Positions 42,364-52,200 of a stretch of 64,000 bases of DNA are shown here, piece after piece. The stretch comes from JBBQUN01 sp963698395. Its GTDB lineage: Bacteria; Actinomycetota; Acidimicrobiia; Acidimicrobiales; SZUA-35. A program made the translations under genes and the position numbers. Under the pieces are notes generated by a model. It searched no databases. It was not told where the DNA came from and worked only from the letters and a program-made list of their open reading frames with translations. Within the stretch, counting starts at the first letter, position 1. The number at the start of each line of letters is the position of its first letter. The stretch is taken from the NCBI GenBank assembly GCA_963698395.1, contig CAVOQQ010000006.1, forward strand, positions 62,001 to 126,000. Reading direction: 5' to 3'.

Positions 42364-44682
42364 ATGCGACAGCTGATCAGCGGTGACGAGTGGACCATCG
42401 TCCAAGAGGGTTTCGATCCCGACGACAATCGGGTGTTCGAGAGCCTCTTCAGCCTCGGCAACGGCAACTTCGGAGGCCGCGGCACGCACGAGGAGCACTA
42501 TGGAGGCGACTCGCTTCCCGGCAACTATCTGGCCGGCATCTATTACCCCGATCCCACCCGGGTGGGGTGGTGGAAAAATGGCTATCCCGAGTACTTCGCC
42601 AAGGTCTTGAACGCGGCCGACTGGACCCCGATCGACGTCGTCATCGACGGCGAGCGCCTCGATCTCGCGACCGCCACGATCGACACCTACGAGCGTCGGC
42701 TGCATCTGCGTCTCGGTGAGCTCGAGCGCACCTTTCGTGCGACCCTGCCCAATGGTGCGAAGGTCGAGGTGTCGGCGGATCGGTTCCTCAGCATGACTCG
42801 ACCCGAACTCGGCGTGATCCGGTACCGCTTGGTGGTCGAGGCGGGTTCGGTCATCGAGGTGTCGGTCGGTATCGACGGCGACGTCACCAACGAGGACTCG
42901 AACTATGACGCCGGCTTCTGGGATCCGGTTGCCACGGTGATGGATGGCTGGCGTGGTCAGGTGACGCTGCAGACGAAGAAGACCGGCTTCGTCGCTGGAA
43001 CGGCCATCGACGCACTCGTCATGCTCAACGGCACCCCCGTCACCGTTTCGCCGACGGTCACCGTCGCCGAACGGGCGGTGTCGGCCTCCGTTCGGTTGGA
43101 GGTCGCACCAGGCGACTCGATCGAGATCGTGAAGCTCGCGTCGAACGTCACCAGCCGGACCGTGGCCGAAGACGAGATCTCCGCTCGGTGCGCCGACGTG
43201 CTCGACGCCGCGTTGGCGACCGGCTTCGAGGAGCTGCGGGCCGAGCATCGCTCGGCGTGGGAACACAAGTGGGACATCAGCGACGTCGTCATCGGCGGGG
43301 ACCTGTCGGCCCAGCAGGGCCTCCGCTTCAACATGTTCCAGCTGCAGTGCACCTTCACCGGCGTCGATCCCGATCTCAACATCGGTCCCAAGGGATTCAC
43401 CGGGGAGAAGTACGGCGGGGTGACCTACTGGGACACCGAGGCCTTCTGCTTGCCGTTCTACCTGGCTGCTGCGGAGTCCTCGGTCAGCAAGAACCTGTTG
43501 CGCTACCGGTACCGACAGCTCGACCGGGCCATCGAGAACGCGGGGAAGCTCGGCTTCGACCGTGGCGCTGCGCTGTATCCGATGGTCACGATCAACGGCG
43601 AGGAATGCCACAACGAATGGGAGATCACCTTCGAGGAGATCCACCGCAACGGAGCCATCGCCTTCGCCGTCTACAACTACATTCGGTCGACCGGTGACCG
43701 TGCCTACCTCCTCGAGGGCGGCCTCGAGGTGGTGATCGCCATCGCACGGTTCTGGGCTCAGCGCGCCTCGTTCTCCGAGCTGAAGCAACAGAACGTCATT
43801 CTCGGGGTGACCGGCCCCAACGAGTACGAGAACAACGTCGACAACAACTGGTACACCAACCTGATGGCACAGTGGACGCTGCGCTACGCCGCCGAGGCCA
43901 TCGACCTCGCCCGAGAAATCGATGCCGCAGCCACCGACCGATTGCTGGCCTCGATCGAGCTCGACGAAGCCGCCGAACGAGCTCGCTGGAGCGAGGTCGC
44001 CGATGGGCTCCATCTGCCAGAAGACCCCGAGCGAGGGATCTTCCTCCAACAGGGCAACTACCTCGACAAGGAGCTGCTCACGGTCGACGATCTCGATCCG
44101 GCCGAGCGACCGATCGTGCACCATTGGTCCTGGGATCGCATCCTGCGTTCGTGCTTCATCAAACAGGCCGACGTGCTCCAGGGACTCTGGGTGTTCGAAG
44201 ATCGATTCGACCTCGACACCATTCGCGCCAACTTCGACTTCTACGAGCCCCGAACCGTGCACGAGTCGTCACTTTCGCCGTCGGTGCATGCGGTGTTGGC
44301 GGTGCGACTCGGCCGCTTGGACAAGGCTCACGAGATGCTGCTCCGCAGCGCCCGTCTCGACCTCGACAACGTCAACGCCGACACCAAGGACGGCTGCCAC
44401 GTCACCAGCATGGCGGGCACCTGGATCGCTGCGGTCGAGGGATTCGGAGGGTTGCGAGTGATCGAGGATCAGCTTCACGTGGCGCCGATCCTCGCCCCGG
44501 GATGGAGCTCACTGGGATTCCAGGTGCACTTCCGGGGTACGTGGCTGGCCGTGCGAGCCGATGCCGATCAGGTCGTGGTCGACCACCGAGGTGGCGGCCC
44601 GATCGAGATGGTGGTGCACGGAGCCGCCGTGACCCTCGCCCCGAACGCACAGGTCGCCGTGCCTGCTGGGTCGACCATCTGA
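42364..44682 (+). CDS. GH65 glycoside phosphorylase/hydrolase (kojibiose or trehalose phosphorylase-like)
   Basis: The 772-residue protein has the four-part GH65 layout: an N-terminal beta-sandwich starting EWTIVQEGFDPDDNRVFESL, SLGNGNFGGRGTHEE, an (alpha/alpha)6 barrel, and a C-terminal beta sheet. The general-acid Glu is in YPMVTINGEECHNEWEI. KYGGVTYWDTEAFCLPFY and VTGPNEYENNVDNNWYTN are family signatures, and HHWSWDRILRSCFIKQADVLQG lies in the phosphate/donor region. It should phosphorolyse or hydrolyse an alpha-glucosidic disaccharide. The ATG at 42364 is chosen because the family N-terminus starts there. No phosphoglucomutase is adjacent, so phosphorylase is inferred by family only. Confidence 0.88.
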   Translation: MRQLISGDEWTIVQEGFDPDDNRVFESLFSLGNGNFGGRGTHEEHYGGDSLPGNYLAGIYYPDPTRVGWWKNGYPEYFAKVLNAADWTPIDVVIDGERLDLATATIDTYERRLHLRLGELERTFRATLPNGAKVEVSADRFLSMTRPELGVIRYRLVVEAGSVIEVSVGIDGDVTNEDSNYDAGFWDPVATVMDGWRGQVTLQTKKTGFVAGTAIDALVMLNGTPVTVSPTVTVAERAVSASVRLEVAPGDSIEIVKLASNVTSRTVAEDEISARCADVLDAALATGFEELRAEHRSAWEHKWDISDVVIGGDLSAQQGLRFNMFQLQCTFTGVDPDLNIGPKGFTGEKYGGVTYWDTEAFCLPFYLAAAESSVSKNLLRYRYRQLDRAIENAGKLGFDRGAALYPMVTINGEECHNEWEITFEEIHRNGAIAFAVYNYIRSTGDRAYLLEGGLEVVIAIARFWAQRASFSELKQQNVILGVTGPNEYENNVDNNWYTNLMAQWTLRYAAEAIDLAREIDAAATDRLLASIELDEAAERARWSEVADGLHLPEDPERGIFLQQGNYLDKELLTVDDLDPAERPIVHHWSWDRILRSCFIKQADVLQGLWVFEDRFDLDTIRANFDFYEPRTVHESSLSPSVHAVLAVRLGRLDKAHEMLLRSARLDLDNVNADTKDGCHVTSMAGTWIAAVEGFGGLRVIEDQLHVAPILAPGWSSLGFQVHFRGTWLAVRADADQVVVDHRGGGPIEMVVHGAAVTLAPNAQVAVPAGSTI

Positions 44683-44740
44683 GTCGTGCTGCCCTCCGGT
44701 CGTTTGCCGCCTCGCTGACCGGGCGCGATGCTGGCAATCG

Positions 44741-45196
44741 ATGAGAGCACCGCACAAGATCCTCGTACCCATCGATTTCTCGGAACGTTCGCTCGAGGGG
44801 ATTCGCTACGCGGCGCTGCTCGCCCGTCCCGTCGGTGCGTCGCTCGTGTTGATGAGCAGCATCGGCGGCATCGAACCGGCCGAGGACGATCCGGGAGCGA
44901 GTCAGGCCCGGATCGAGCTCGGGATCAACGCCCGCCAGGAACTCGAGCGGCTTGCCCAGACGCTCGCTCCCGACATCGACTCGACCATGGTCGCCGACTT
45001 CCACGACGACGTCGCCGCCGGGATCCTCGCCGTTGCCGATGCCGAGCACGCCGACCTGATCGTCATCGCGAGCCATGGCCGCTCCAAGCTCAAGAAATTC
45101 GTGCTCGGCAGTGTTGCCCAGGACGTCATTGCCCGAGCCCACCTCCCGGTGACGGTCGTGCCGGTCTGGCAGACCGACGCCGAACCGATGCGATGA
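44741..45196 (+). CDS. Universal stress protein (UspA domain)
   Basis: The 151-residue single UspA domain begins KILVPIDFSERSLEGIRYAA. The ATP-binding loop G-x2-G-x9-G-S/T is present in part as ASHGRSKLKKFVLGSVAQDV, and it ends HLPVTVVPVW. It probably binds ATP or a related nucleotide and modulates stress or metabolic responses. Its stop overlaps the start of the amidohydrolase gene (ATGA), so the two are co-translated. It follows the GH65 gene by 58 bp. Confidence 0.88.
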   Translation: MRAPHKILVPIDFSERSLEGIRYAALLARPVGASLVLMSSIGGIEPAEDDPGASQARIELGINARQELERLAQTLAPDIDSTMVADFHDDVAAGILAVADAEHADLIVIASHGRSKLKKFVLGSVAQDVIARAHLPVTVVPVWQTDAEPMR

Positions 45197-47031
45197 CCGA
45201 CGAATCGGCCTCGGGCATCGTCACCCTCCATCCGGCCCGTTCGATCGTGACGATGGACCCGTCGCGGCCGCGGGCGGAGGCCGTCGCCATTCGAGATGGC
45301 CGAGTCGTCGGTGTCGGCGGGCTCGAGGAACTACGCAGTCGACTGGTGGGTGAAGACCACATCGTCGACGATCGCTTCCGGGACAGCGTGATCGTTCCCG
45401 GATTGATCGACCAGCACCTCCACCCGTTGCTCGCCGCGTCGACCCTCACCTCGGAGGTGATTGCCCCCGAGGCGTGGGTGATGCCGAAACGGACGTTCGC
45501 CGCGGCCCAGACCGAGCGCGAGTACGACGAACGTCTGGCCGCTGCGCACCGATCGCTGCCGGCGGGGGAGTGGTTGTGGTCGTGGGGTTATCACGCGCTC
45601 TGGCACGGACCGATGAGCCGCCGCCGGATCGACGGCCTCGTCGGCGACCGTCCGACCGCGATCTGGCAACGCTCGTGCCACGAGTGGTACCTGAACAGTG
45701 CTGCCATCGAAGACCTGGGCGTGAACGACGAGAACATGGCCGGACGTGGGGCGGCGAGTGAGATGGTCGACCTCGACCGAGGCCACTTCTGGGAGAGCGG
45801 ATGGATGGTGCTGCTGGCTCGCCATCTGATGCCGGTGTTCCTGACCGAGGCACGGTTCCGCGAGGGGCTCGAACAGATGGTTGCCTACCTGCACATGAAC
45901 GGTGTGACGGCGATCAACGAACCGGGCATCAGCTGGAAGGTCGAGCCCTGGCACCTGTACCAAGAGATCCTCGGTCGACCGGACGTGCCCTTCACCTCGA
46001 CGTTCCTGGTCGACGGTCGCAACCAGTCGGTCATGAAGATCGAGCCCGGATCGGCCGTCGACGACGCGAACGAACAGATCGCACGGGCCCCCGACGGCAA
46101 GGTCTCGATGGTGCCGCGGCAGGTCAAGCTGTTCGCCGACGGGGCGATCCTCTCGCTGCTCATGCAGATGCAAGACGGCTACCTCGACGCTGCCGGCGAA
46201 CCCGACGCCGATCATCATGGCGAGTGGCTGATGGAGCCAACCGAGCTCCGTCGCTACTTCGATGTCTACTGGGATGCCGGCTGGCAGATCCACGTGCACG
46301 TCAACGGTGATCTCGGTCTCGAGACCCTGCTCGACACGATCGAGAACGCCATGAAGCGGCACCCGAGGATCGACCACCGGACGGTGATCGTCCACTTCGC
46401 CACCTCGACCGAGGAGCAGGTCGACCGCATCGCCCGCTTGGGTGCGATCGTTTCGGCCAATCCGTACTACCCGATCGGATTCGCCGACAAGTACCGCGAG
46501 ATCGGTCTCGGGCCCGAGCGCGCCGACCCGATGGTCCGATCGCGGTCGGTCGTCGATCGAGGCATTCCGCTGTCGTTCCATTCCGATCTTCCGATGGGGC
46601 CGAGCGATCCGATGGCGATGGCGTCCTTTGCCGTCAACCGCATCACCAACGCCGGCCGGGTCGCTGCGCCCGAACAGCGCATCTCGGTGCAGGCCGCACT
46701 CGAGGCGGTCACGATCGGCGCTGCGCACTCGTGGCAGCGTGAACACGAACGGGGATCGATCGAGATCGGCAAGCTGGCGAATTTCACCGTGCTGGCCGAC
46801 GACCCCTTCGAGGTCGACCCGACGCAGCTCCGCCACATCACGATCGAAGGCACGGTCTTCGAGGGAACCTGGTTTCCCGTGCCCGAGGAGTACCGTGCCC
46901 GTCGGCAGGAGTCGGCGGCTCGGGATCATCACGAGGTGATGACGGGAGGTGACCTCGGCTGTCAGCACGGCTGTGGTTGCGACGTGGCTCAGCTGATCGC
47001 CGACCATGTCGCCACCTTGCCGGCAGCGTGA
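45193..47031 (+). CDS. Amidohydrolase family 3 (YtcJ-like) with cysteine-rich tail
   Basis: The 612-residue metal-dependent hydrolase has the HxH motif in VPGLIDQHLHPLLAA, a probable carboxylated Lys in VKLFADGAILS, further metal His residues in WQIHVHVNGD and TVIVHFATST, and the Asp in LSFHSDLPMGPSD. The closing GSIEIGKLANFTVLADDPF is typical of the family. The last 40 residues add DLGCQHGCGCD, an unusual Cys/His cluster that could bind metal. It is translationally coupled to the universal stress protein. Substrate unknown; members cleave amides, formamides or N-acyl groups. Confidence 0.85.
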   Translation: MTDESASGIVTLHPARSIVTMDPSRPRAEAVAIRDGRVVGVGGLEELRSRLVGEDHIVDDRFRDSVIVPGLIDQHLHPLLAASTLTSEVIAPEAWVMPKRTFAAAQTEREYDERLAAAHRSLPAGEWLWSWGYHALWHGPMSRRRIDGLVGDRPTAIWQRSCHEWYLNSAAIEDLGVNDENMAGRGAASEMVDLDRGHFWESGWMVLLARHLMPVFLTEARFREGLEQMVAYLHMNGVTAINEPGISWKVEPWHLYQEILGRPDVPFTSTFLVDGRNQSVMKIEPGSAVDDANEQIARAPDGKVSMVPRQVKLFADGAILSLLMQMQDGYLDAAGEPDADHHGEWLMEPTELRRYFDVYWDAGWQIHVHVNGDLGLETLLDTIENAMKRHPRIDHRTVIVHFATSTEEQVDRIARLGAIVSANPYYPIGFADKYREIGLGPERADPMVRSRSVVDRGIPLSFHSDLPMGPSDPMAMASFAVNRITNAGRVAAPEQRISVQAALEAVTIGAAHSWQREHERGSIEIGKLANFTVLADDPFEVDPTQLRHITIEGTVFEGTWFPVPEEYRARRQESAARDHHEVMTGGDLGCQHGCGCDVAQLIADHVATLPAA

Positions 47032-47136
47032 CGAAACGGTGATCCGTGATGCCCGGCCAAGCGCTTGCCTGGCTCGCTCGGTTGCTCGTGAGCGGTCGCA
47101 GTAGGATCGACACTTCGAGCTGACCATGGAGGCACC

Positions 47137-47463
47137 ATGACGACGATCTATCGAGCAGTGGTGCGGGGCCAGTTCTGCGATCTCGACGATGCGCAACGGA
47201 GCGAGCTCGTTGCGCACGCAGCCGAGCACGACTACTTCCACTCGGCGTTCACTGCCGCCGGCACGTTCACCTACGACGAACAGCTGGTGTCGTTCAATCT
47301 CCGCTACGAGCTTCGGTTCCCGGCCGACGCGCATGATTCGAGCGAAGCCGCCGCCGAGCAGCTGGCCCTCGACCGGGCCGTCGCCTTTCTCGACGGTGAA
47401 GGCTTTGGCCACAAGCGACTGCGGGCCACGGTCACCGACATGGCGTCGATGTGGCGGGAGTGA
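47137..47463 (+). CDS. Small conserved protein resembling DUF6204
   Basis: The 108-residue protein has the pattern of an actinobacterial domain of unknown function (DUF6204 as I remember it): TIYRAVVRGQFCDLDDAQRS, AAEHDYFHSAFT, a beta-rich centre with FTYDEQLVSFNLRYELRF, and an ending GFGHKRLRATVTDMAS. It could be a small alpha/beta domain. No catalytic residues are obvious. It is preceded by GGAGG at good spacing before the ATG and stands alone, convergent with the nitroreductase. Confidence 0.75.
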   Translation: MTTIYRAVVRGQFCDLDDAQRSELVAHAAEHDYFHSAFTAAGTFTYDEQLVSFNLRYELRFPADAHDSSEAAAEQLALDRAVAFLDGEGFGHKRLRATVTDMASMWRE

Positions 47464-47535
47464 TCGACGATCTCGAGTCTGACCGGCCTCGGTCGAACCG
47501 GTCTCGATCGAACCGGCCCGTGATCGCTCGAACGC

Positions 47536-48216
47536 TCAGTCGTCGAACCCGACGAAGCTGACGTCGGATTCGATGGGCACCCGACGAGACACCACGTGGT
47601 TGGCAACGAAGTCGTCGTCGGGCCAGCCCATGGCCACACAGGTCATGATGACTTGATCTTCGGGAATGTTGGCGTGCTCACGAACGACCGACGACTGCAT
47701 GATGCCCTGGCCGTTGATGACGCAGCCGAGGCCCTTCGAGGTGGCGGCCAGCACGAGTCCGTAGGTGGCGGCGCCGCAGTCGAAGTGGGCGACGGTGTCG
47801 TCGGCGAGGTCCGCATCGATCGTGACCACCACCGACACCGGCGCATCGAATTGGCGGAAGCCCCGCATGACCCAGTCCTGGCGGCGTTCCTTGTCATCAC
47901 GCTCGATACCCATGGCCTCGAACAACTGGATGGCGATCTCGACCTGACGCTCGCGATGGGGACCCTGGTAGCCATGGCTCGACATCTTGATCTCGCGATC
48001 GACGCTCGCTCCGGCAAGCATCAACTCGGTGTTGCCCTTGCGAATCTCCTCCAGCGGCGCACCGGTCACCACGTGGAAGTTCCACGGCTGGGTGTTCATC
48101 GACGACGGGGCTCGTTTGGCGATCTCGACGATCTCGGCCAGGAGCTCCTGGGGTACGGGCTCGGGCTTGTAGCCCCGTGTGCTGCGTCGTTGGGCAACCA
48201 GTTGTTCGAAATCCAT
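47536..48216 (-). CDS. Nitroreductase-family FMN oxidoreductase
   Basis: The 226-residue protein is a nitroreductase-fold flavoprotein with RRSTRGYKPEPVPQEL (FMN phosphate-binding Arg residues) and APSSMNTQPWNFHVVTG, the conserved flavin region, plus ATYGLVLAATSKGLGCVINGQ. It reduces nitro groups, quinones or enones with NAD(P)H. The position of IMQSSVVREHANIPEDQVI is typical. It is a single gene between convergent and tandem neighbours, with no operon context to indicate the substrate. Confidence 0.88.
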   Translation of the reverse strand: MDFEQLVAQRRSTRGYKPEPVPQELLAEIVEIAKRAPSSMNTQPWNFHVVTGAPLEEIRKGNTELMLAGASVDREIKMSSHGYQGPHRERQVEIAIQLFEAMGIERDDKERRQDWVMRGFRQFDAPVSVVVTIDADLADDTVAHFDCGAATYGLVLAATSKGLGCVINGQGIMQSSVVREHANIPEDQVIMTCVAMGWPDDDFVANHVVSRRVPIESDVSFVGFDD

Positions 48217-48282
48217 CGGTGGACCCTACTGGAAGCCGAACCGGCGGCCCATTTGGATCGTCGGCGCCGCCCGTCGGAGCGA

Positions 48283-49287
48283 TCAGTGATCGGAGGCGTA
48301 GCTGACGAGCGTCTTCATGTAGTTCGACCGTTCGAAGGCGCTCGGGTCGGGAACGTTCGCCTGGCTCACGCTGCCCCGGGCCTGATCGATGGACTCATAG
48401 CCATGATCGGTGAACCAGCGCTGCACGTCGGAGAGCACCGTGGTCAGATGCTCCGCTCCATGGTGCAGGAGGGCCGACGCCATCATCGTGACGTCGGCGC
48501 CGGCGAGAATCAGTTTGATCACGCCCTCCGCATCGTGCACCCCGGTGGTCGCCGCCAGGTCGGCGTCGACCCGCCCGCTGAGGATCGCCATCCACCGCAG
48601 CACCAGGCGCATCTCGGCCGGCGAGCTGAGGACGAGGTTGGGCTGGACCGTCAGCGTGTCGAGGTCGATGTCGGGTTGGTAGAAGCGGTTGAACAGCACC
48701 ACACCGTCGGCGCCGGCGTCGGCGAGCTGGCGAACGAGGTGAGCGGTCGAGCTGAAGAACGGGCCGATCTTCACCGCGAGTGGGATGTCGATACTGGCCC
48801 GCACGCTCTCCACCAGCAGCAGGTAGCGACGCTCGACATCGGCGGCCCGCAGATCGGCGTCGGCCGCAACGTGGTAGACGTTGAGCTCGATCGCATCGGC
48901 ACCTTCGTCTTGCAGCTCGGTGGCATAGTGCACCCAGCCGCCGTCCGACGTGCCGTTCAGGCTGGCGATCACCGGGATGCCGAGCGCTTTCTTCGCCTCG
49001 ATGAGCAGGTCGAGGTACCGATCGGAACCCGAGTTGTAGGTGTCGAGCGACGGGAAGTAGCCGTCGTTGCTCTCGGGACTGAGTGCGGTGCCGAAGTAGA
49101 TGCCGTGCTCGAGGGACTGCAGGTCGTGCTCGACCTGTTCTTCGAACAGTGACGGCAACACGACCGCGGCAGCGCCTGCGGCCTCGAGCGTCAGCAGCGA
49201 GTCGATCGTGCCGGTCAGCGGCGACGACGACGCCATGATCGGGTGGGCCAGTTCGAGCCCGAGATAGCGAGTGGTGAGATCGGTCAT
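48283..49287 (-). CDS. Dihydroorotate-dehydrogenase-like protein paired with NifJ
   Basis: The 334-residue TIM barrel is of the DHOD-like/PreA type. YLGLELAHPIMASSSPLTG binds the flavin at the front, ASLNGTSDGGWVHYATEL and ELNVYHVAADA follow, then LAVKIGPFFS. No CxxS or Cys-based DHOD active site is clear, so pyrimidine synthesis is not a safe call. Similar genes sit next to nifJ in many genomes, as here (stop of nifJ 2 bp before this start). It may provide or take electrons for the oxidoreductase. Confidence 0.83.
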   Translation of the reverse strand: MTDLTTRYLGLELAHPIMASSSPLTGTIDSLLTLEAAGAAAVVLPSLFEEQVEHDLQSLEHGIYFGTALSPESNDGYFPSLDTYNSGSDRYLDLLIEAKKALGIPVIASLNGTSDGGWVHYATELQDEGADAIELNVYHVAADADLRAADVERRYLLLVESVRASIDIPLAVKIGPFFSSTAHLVRQLADAGADGVVLFNRFYQPDIDLDTLTVQPNLVLSSPAEMRLVLRWMAILSGRVDADLAATTGVHDAEGVIKLILAGADVTMMASALLHHGAEHLTTVLSDVQRWFTDHGYESIDQARGSVSQANVPDPSAFERSNYMKTLVSYASDH

Positions 49288-49289
49288 GA

Positions 49290-52200
49290 TCAGGCTCCTG
49301 GTTCGGGGGCGGACGAGGGGGCGGCGTCGTTGGTGCCGGACGACAGATGGCCCGATTGGTCATCTTCGTCGTCGACGATGCCGAAGCGTGCCGTTCGTTC
49401 GACTTCGACCATCTGCTCGTAGAGGTGCCAGCGATCGTCGATGTCGCGCTGGGCCGAGGCCATGAGCGAGTCGGCCCGATCGGGGTTGGCCCGGGCCAGC
49501 ATCGAGAACCGTGCTTCGGTCATGGCGAAGGTCTTGAAGTCGATCGTGGGTTTGCGGCTGTCGAGGTGGAGGCCGTGGTCTCCGGCCTCTTCGCGGCGCG
49601 GGTCGTACCGGTAGAGCGGCCAGTACCCGCTGTCGGCTGCCATCTTCTGGTGGCCCATCATGTCGCTCATGTCGATGCCGTGGGCGATGCACGGGCTGTA
49701 GGCGATGACGAGCGACGGACCGGGATGCGCCGCCGCCTCGCTCAGTGCCTTCACGGTCTGGGTCATGTTGGCACCCATGGCGATGTGAGCGACGTAGACG
49801 TCGCCGTAGGCCATGGCGATCATGCCGAGATCCTTCTTGGCGGTGGCCTTGCCCCCGGCGGAGAACTTGGCGATGGCGGCCCGAGGCGTCGACTTCGAGG
49901 TCTGCCCGCCGGTGTTCGAATACACCTCGGTATCGAGCACGAGGACGTTGACGTTGCGGCCCGAGGCGAGCACGTGGTCCACACCACCGAAACCGATGTC
50001 GTAGGCCCAGCCGTCTCCACCGATCAGCCACACGCTTCGCTTCACGAGATCGTTGGCGAGGGTCGCCAGGCGAGCGGCGATCGGGCCCGGATGTGCAATG
50101 AGCCAGGTGCGAAGCTCGCCGACCGAGGCCCGCTGACGGGCGATCGACGTTTCGTCGTCCTGAGGATTGTCGAGGAGCGTCGCCGCCAATGGCCCCATCT
50201 GGGGAGCCAACTCGGCCACCAGTCGGCGAGCGTCGGCTTCGGTGTGATCGAGAGCGAGACGGATCCCGAGGCCGAACTCGGCGTTGTCTTCGAACAGCGA
50301 GTTGGCCCACGTCGGCCCGCGGCCCTCGGCGTCGACGGTGTAGGGCGTGGTGGGAAGGTTGCCGCCGTAGATCGAGGAGCAGCCCGTTGCGTTGGCCACC
50401 ACGAGACGATCGCCGAGCTGTTGGGTGAGCAGCTTGATGTAGGGCGTCTCGCCGCAGCCGGAGCAGGCTCCGGAGTACTCGAAGAGCGGCTGGGCCTGCT
50501 GGGAACCCTTGATGGAGTCGAGTGCCAGGCTGATCCGTGGCCGCTCGGGGAGGTCGAGGAAGTGGGCGAAGTTGATGCGCTCGGTCTCGAGATGCTCGGC
50601 GATGGGCTCCATGTTGATCGCCTTGTGCTTCACGGCGGTCTTGCTCTTCGCCGGGCACACGCTGACGCAGACGCCACAACCGGTGCAGTCGTCGGGCGCC
50701 ACCTGGATGATGAGCTGCTGTGAGGTGTCGGCCTTCTGCACCTTCGATGCGAACGACGGGGGAGCGTCGGCCACCGCGGCTTCGGGCACGACCTTCAGCC
50801 GGATCGCCGCGTGCGGGCACACCAGCGCGCAGCGGGCGCAATCGATGCAGATGTCGGGGTCCCAGATGGGGATCTCACTCGCAATCGTGCGCTTCTCCCA
50901 CTGACTGGTGCCGGTCGGGAACGTGCCGTCGACCGGCAGCGCGCTGACCGGCAGGCGGTCGCCGTCGCCGGCGAGCATCATGGCGGTGACCCGTTGGACG
51001 AAGTCGGGAGCATTGGCGGCAACGACCGGGGGGCGGCTTCGCGAGGAGATCGTCGGGCCGACGGGCATCCGCTCGAGCGAAGCGAGGGCACCATCGACCG
51101 CGGCGAAGTTGCGCTTCAGCGCCAGTTCGCCCCGCTTGCCGTAGCTCTTCGCGATGAAGTCCTTGACCGCCTCGATGGCGGCATCGGTGGCCATCAGATC
51201 CGTGAGCGAGAAGAAACAGGTCTGGAGCACCGTGTTGACCCGGTTGCCCAGTCCGTTTTCACGCGCCACTCGGCCGGCATCGATGACCCAGGTCTCGAGG
51301 TTCCGGTCGAGGATGATCTGCTGTGCCTCGGCCGGAAGCCGATCCCACGTCGACTCGGCCGGGAAGGGCGAGTTGATCAGGACCGTTGCCCCGTGGCGCG
51401 CGACGGTGAGGAGCTCTTGGCGGTCGAGCGAACCGAAGTGATGGATGCCGATGAAGTCGGCCTCGGTGATCAGGTGTGCCGACCGGATCGGCTGGGGAGC
51501 GAAGCGAAGATGCGAGACCGTGGTCGAGCCGGACTTCTTGGAGTCGTAGACGAAGTAGCCCTGGGCGAACAGGTCGGTCCGCTCGCCGACGATTTTCACC
51601 GAGTTCTTGTTGGCACCGACGGTGCCATCGCTGCCGAGGCCGTAGAAGACCGCGCGCTGGACGGTGTCGGGCTCGTGCCATGCTTCGGGGTCGTAGTCGA
51701 CGCTCGTGTGGCAGACGTCGTCGACGATGCCGACGGTGACGAAGCCGCGACCCTCGGGGGCCTCGAGTTCGTCGTAGACGGCGAAGACCATCGGCGGCGT
51801 GAACTCCTTGGAGGACAGTCCGTAGCGGGCTCCGATCACCTTCGGCACGGGACCGGATCGCCACTGCTGAGCGAGGGCGGCGACGACGTCGAGATAGAGC
51901 GGATCGCCGGTGGCGCCGGGCTCCTTCGTGCGGTCGAGGACGGCGATGCTCTTGGTGGAGGAAGGCAGGAGATCGATGAGTGTCTCGACCGGGAACGGCC
52001 GGAAGAGGTGCACGGTGATGACGCCGACCTTGGCATCGTCCCCGAGGAGTGCATCGACGGCTTCCGTCACGGTGCCGGCGCCCGACCCCATGATGACGAC
52101 GACCCGTTCGGCCTCGGGGTGACCGTGATACTCCATCAGCTGGTAACGGCGGCCGGTGAGTTCGGCGAATCGGTCCATCTCGGCCTGGACGATGCCGGGT

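Noticed and set aside
42226..44262. 678-codon minus-strand open frame opposite the GH65 gene
   Set aside because: It has no family motif, and the opposite strand encodes a complete GH65 enzyme, so it is a GC-driven shadow.
45331..47412. 693-codon minus-strand open frame opposite the amidohydrolase
   Set aside because: It shows no domain similarity, whereas the plus strand carries full metal-site motifs over the same stretch.
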